Assembly: GCF_002355275.1 (NCBI RefSeq)
Contig: NZ_CP023449.1
Span: forward strand, 2,210,001 to 2,274,000
DNA: 64,000 bases
Reading direction: 5' to 3'
Source: Rhizorhabdus dicambivorans
Lineage (GTDB): Bacteria > Pseudomonadota > Alphaproteobacteria > Sphingomonadales > Sphingomonadaceae
The notes beneath the pieces are model-generated. The model was not told where the DNA came from. It worked only from the letters and a program-made list of their open reading frames with translations, and did not search any database. Positions within the stretch are counted from its first letter, which is position 1. Every line of letters starts with the position of its first letter. A program made the position numbers and the translations under genes. Below, in pieces: positions 61,515 to 64,000 of the stretch.

Positions 61515-63536
61515 ATGCGTGTCGCCCGCCCGCCGCTCCGCGCTCGATCGATCATGTTGGGCGCGATGCTCTGCGTGTCGCTGCCCGTGCATGCGCAGCC
61601 CACCCCGGCAGGGCCCGAGCCCGCAGAGCTGCCCGATCTGGACCCGTCGAGCGATATGGCGCCGCTGCCCGGTATGGAGGTCGACTGGCCCGAACCGGCT
61701 GACGGCAGCGATACCCCGCCCGCGGCCGCTGCCGGCGGGAACGGCACCGCCGCGCCCGGCGTCAGGCCGGCCGAGGCCGACGCCGCCGAGAGCCACAGCG
61801 ATCGCCGCTATACCGTCGGCATCGAGGGCCTGTCCGGCGAGGAGGGGATACCGCTGGAGGTCGAGGTTGCGCTTCGGGCCAGGTTCAAGATGCTGTCGGC
61901 GCTCGAGGAAGGGAAGGGCGTCGGCAACACTGCCCAGATCGATCGTCGCGCGCGGCAGGACGAGGCGCTGCTGAAGCAATTGCTGCGCGCTGCCGGCTAT
62001 TTCGATTCGGACGTGACCACCCGCATCGAGGATGAGCGTACCCAGCGGCTCGCGGTGACGCTCGTCGTGGCGCCGGGCGTCCTCTATACGCTTTCGTCGG
62101 TCCAGCTTGCGGGGATCGACGAGGCCGGCGACAGCAGCGGCGAGTTGCGCCGCGCGCTCGGGATCGAGGAGGGCCAGCCCGCGAGCGCCGACCGGATCGA
62201 GGCAGGCTTGATCGCGCTCAAGGCCGAGCTGGGACGCGAGGGCTTCGTCTTCGCCAAGGTCGGCGAGCCGAAATTGACCGTCGATCATGAGGAGCACAAC
62301 GTCCAGCTCCTGCTCGATGTCGATCCCGGCCATGTCCAGCGGATCGGACGCGTCGTCATCGACGGCAAGCGGCTGTTCAGCGCCAAGCATCTTGGCCGTA
62401 TCGCGCGCTTCCGGCCGGGCGACATCTATGACGCTGCCAAGATGGAGGATTTCCGCCGTGCGCTGATCCAGACCAGCCTTGTCTCGGCGGTGACGATCAA
62501 GCCCGTTCCCACCGCCGATCCTGCCGTGGTGGACATCGCGGTGAAGCTGGAGCCGGCGCCGCCTCGCACCGTTTCCGGCGCGGTCGGCTATGGTACGGGC
62601 GAGGGCTATCGGGTCGAGGCCAGCTGGCAGCACCGCAACCTTATCCGGCCAGAGGGCGCGGTGACCTTCCGCGGCGTGCTCGGTACCCAGGAACAGTCGC
62701 TCGGCGCGGTCCTGCGGCGCAACAACTACAAGGCGCGCGACCGGGTGCTGACCGGGCAGGTGTCGGTCAGCCATCTCGACGAGAATGCCTATGAGGCGCG
62801 CAAGATCACCCTGGCGGCGGGGCTGGAGCGGCAGACCAACATCATCTGGCAGAAGAAGTGGACATGGTCCTACGGCGTCGAACTGACTGCGTCGAAGGAG
62901 GACGACACCGTGAAGGCGACGGGTGTGCCCCGGCGGCGCCAATATCTGACCGGGGCGCTGCCCTCCAGCCTGTCCTATGACGGATCGGACGACCTGCTGA
63001 ACCCGACCCGGGGCTACAGGCTGGCCGCCCGCGTCTCGCCCGAACTGTCGCTGCAGGGCAGTGCCTTCGGCTATGTGAAGGCGCAGATCGACGGCAGCAC
63101 CTATCTGCCGATCGGCGGGCGCACGGTGATCGCCGGACGGGCCCGGCTCGGCTCCATCATCGGCGCGGCGGCCGAGCGGATCGCGCCGACCCGCCGCTTC
63201 TATGCGGGCGGCGGCGGATCGGTGCGCGGCTATGGCTATCAGAAGATCGGACCGGTCGACATCAATGGCGATCCGGCGGGCGGCCGCAGCCTTGCGGAAT
63301 TCTCGATCGAGGCGCGGGTGCGCTTCGGCGATTTCGGGGTGGTGCCGTTCCTCGACGGCGGCAATCTCTATGCGGCGCGGCTGCCCACCTTCCGCAACAT
63401 GCGCTACGGCGCGGGCCTCGGCGTGCGCTATTACACCAGCTTCGGTCCGATCCGCGTCGATGTCGGCACCCCGCTGAACCGGCGCAGGGGCGACAGCCGG
63501 ATCGCGGTCTATGTTTCCCTGGGGCAGGCCTTCTGA
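61515..63536 (+). CDS. tamA: TamA-type outer-membrane translocation protein
   Basis: 673 residues. Signal peptide (LRARSIMLGAMLCVSLPVHAQ), a Pro/Glu-rich linker, then POTRA domains (YTVGIEGLSGEEGIPLEVEV; TVVAPGVLYTLSSVQLAGID-like; HVQRIGRVVIDGKRLFSAKH). The C-terminal 16-strand Omp85 beta barrel includes GYGTGEGYRVEASWQHRNLI and GGGGSVRGYGYQKIGPVDIN, which carries the Omp85 L6-type V/IRGY motif. TamA pairs with TamB for outer-membrane protein and lipid transport; tamB overlaps the stop by one base. ATG 61515 follows CTAGGGTCCTGCGC. Confidence 0.93.
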   Translation: MRVARPPLRARSIMLGAMLCVSLPVHAQPTPAGPEPAELPDLDPSSDMAPLPGMEVDWPEPADGSDTPPAAAAGGNGTAAPGVRPAEADAAESHSDRRYTVGIEGLSGEEGIPLEVEVALRARFKMLSALEEGKGVGNTAQIDRRARQDEALLKQLLRAAGYFDSDVTTRIEDERTQRLAVTLVVAPGVLYTLSSVQLAGIDEAGDSSGELRRALGIEEGQPASADRIEAGLIALKAELGREGFVFAKVGEPKLTVDHEEHNVQLLLDVDPGHVQRIGRVVIDGKRLFSAKHLGRIARFRPGDIYDAAKMEDFRRALIQTSLVSAVTIKPVPTADPAVVDIAVKLEPAPPRTVSGAVGYGTGEGYRVEASWQHRNLIRPEGAVTFRGVLGTQEQSLGAVLRRNNYKARDRVLTGQVSVSHLDENAYEARKITLAAGLERQTNIIWQKKWTWSYGVELTASKEDDTVKATGVPRRRQYLTGALPSSLSYDGSDDLLNPTRGYRLAARVSPELSLQGSAFGYVKAQIDGSTYLPIGGRTVIAGRARLGSIIGAAAERIAPTRRFYAGGGGSVRGYGYQKIGPVDINGDPAGGRSLAEFSIEARVRFGDFGVVPFLDGGNLYAARLPTFRNMRYGAGLGVRYYTSFGPIRVDVGTPLNRRRGDSRIAVYVSLGQAF

Positions 63537-64000
63537 TGGCGATCGACCGCGCCGATGTGGAGGAGAGGGTCCATCGCTGGGGCGTGCGCAATCCGGTGCT
63601 GCGCATCGTCGCGATCGGGCTGTTGTCGATCCTGCTGTTGCTGTCTGTCGGCATCTGGATGCTCGACAGTGGCCCCGGCCACCGCCTGATCGTTGACCGC
63701 ATCGGCGCGCTGCGGCCAAGCTCCGGCCTGCGCATCCGCATCGGCCGGATCGACGGATCGATCTGGAGCCGCGCCACGCTGCGCGACCTTCGCCTTTACG
63801 ATACCAAGGGCCTGTTCCTGGAAGCGCCGGAGATCGAGCTCGACTGGCGGCCGGCGGCCTGGGTCGCCAACAAATTGTGGATCAGGAGCGCCGATACCGA
63901 ACTGCTGATCCTCCACCGGCTGCCGGCGCTCAAGCCCTCGCCGAAGAAGGGGCCGCTGCTGCCCGGCTTCGACATCCATGTCGGTCGCCTCCATATCGGG
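63536..64000 (+). CDS. tamB: TamB, N-terminal part (cut by window edge)
   Basis: First 155 residues of the TamB inner-membrane partner. MAIDRADVEERVHRWGVRNP, a signal-anchor helix (LRIVAIGLLSILLLLSVGIW), then the start of the beta-taco repeat domain (LIVDRIGALRPSSGLRIRIG, WSRATLRDLRLYDTKGLFLE, IELDWRPAAWVANKLWIRSA). The start overlaps tamA's stop (TGATG), indicating coupled translation. Full TamB proteins exceed 1,000 residues, so the remainder lies beyond the window. Confidence 0.9.
   Translation, partial: MAIDRADVEERVHRWGVRNPVLRIVAIGLLSILLLLSVGIWMLDSGPGHRLIVDRIGALRPSSGLRIRIGRIDGSIWSRATLRDLRLYDTKGLFLEAPEIELDWRPAAWVANKLWIRSADTELLILHRLPALKPSPKKGPLLPGFDIHVGRLHIG

Noticed and set aside
61461-63719. 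752-codon open frame on the minus strand opposite tamA
   Set aside because: It is the mirror frame of a clear, conserved TamA gene in GC-rich DNA; the translation is Arg/Asp/His-rich with no domain. High GC leaves such antisense frames open by chance.

Overview
The window is 64 kb of chromosome, about two-thirds G+C, from an alphaproteobacterium, most likely order Sphingomonadales (Sphingomonas or a close relative). Four things point there: the protein types (UrcA, XrtA-type polysaccharide genes, TamA/TamB, host-attachment protein), the alphaproteobacterial stress-sigma (EcfG) promoter pattern, the dense coding, and short intergenic palindromes of a kind common in this group. The source is inferred from sequence character; no database search was possible.

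Layout. 1-3.7 kb: cut-off 2-hydroxyacid dehydrogenase, SH3 protein, acetyltransferase. 1.6-8.3 kb (minus): RND efflux operon of MexEF-OprN type, whose outer-membrane gene reads through into a former lipoprotein gene. 8.5-11.5 kb: accessory patch with an 83-bp palindromic repeat, glutathione peroxidase, a small ORF, an IS110/IS1111-type insertion sequence with a long non-coding 3' end that could encode its guide RNA, and a strikingly AT-rich membrane-protein ORF. 11.5-22 kb: transglutaminase-like protein, metZ-apaG-lysR, hydrolase, divergent EF-G paralogue, CDP-glycerol-transferase-like protein, UrcA and LprI-like secreted proteins. 22-29 kb: hybrid histidine kinase, exported methyltransferase-like protein, DUF1993, LemA-DUF2207. 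29-34 kb: nucleotide-sugar genes ugd, glmS, glmU. 34-38.8 kb: phosphoglycolate phosphatase fused in frame to a zinc-ribbon methyltransferase, facing a tightly overlapping hydrolase-P450-methyltransferase operon. 38.8-46.3 kb: small membrane proteins, host-attachment protein, gyrA, yaaA, TPR protein, Lrp regulator. 46.5-53.6 kb: degenerate histidine kinase, tRNA with CAU anticodon, radical-SAM enzyme with an N-terminal SPASM-like domain, extensin-like peptidase, ECF sigma with an orphan FecR N-domain. 53.6-59.6 kb: MscS channel, XrtA-associated ligase and glycosyltransferase, Pro-rich membrane protein. 59.6-64 kb: S24 repressor with divergent small genes, then tamA-tamB (tamB cut by the edge).

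Themes. Many genes serve the envelope: UDP-GlcNAc and UDP-glucuronate supply, polysaccharide ligation, outer-membrane insertion, efflux, mechanosensation. Three small genes have EcfG-type promoters (two perfect, one near-perfect), suggesting part of the general stress regulon. The most unusual items are the IS1111-type element with its candidate guide RNA, the phosphatase-methyltransferase fusion beside a coupled P450-methyltransferase operon, and the efflux-porin/lipoprotein read-through. No CRISPR array, prophage or rRNA operon was seen.
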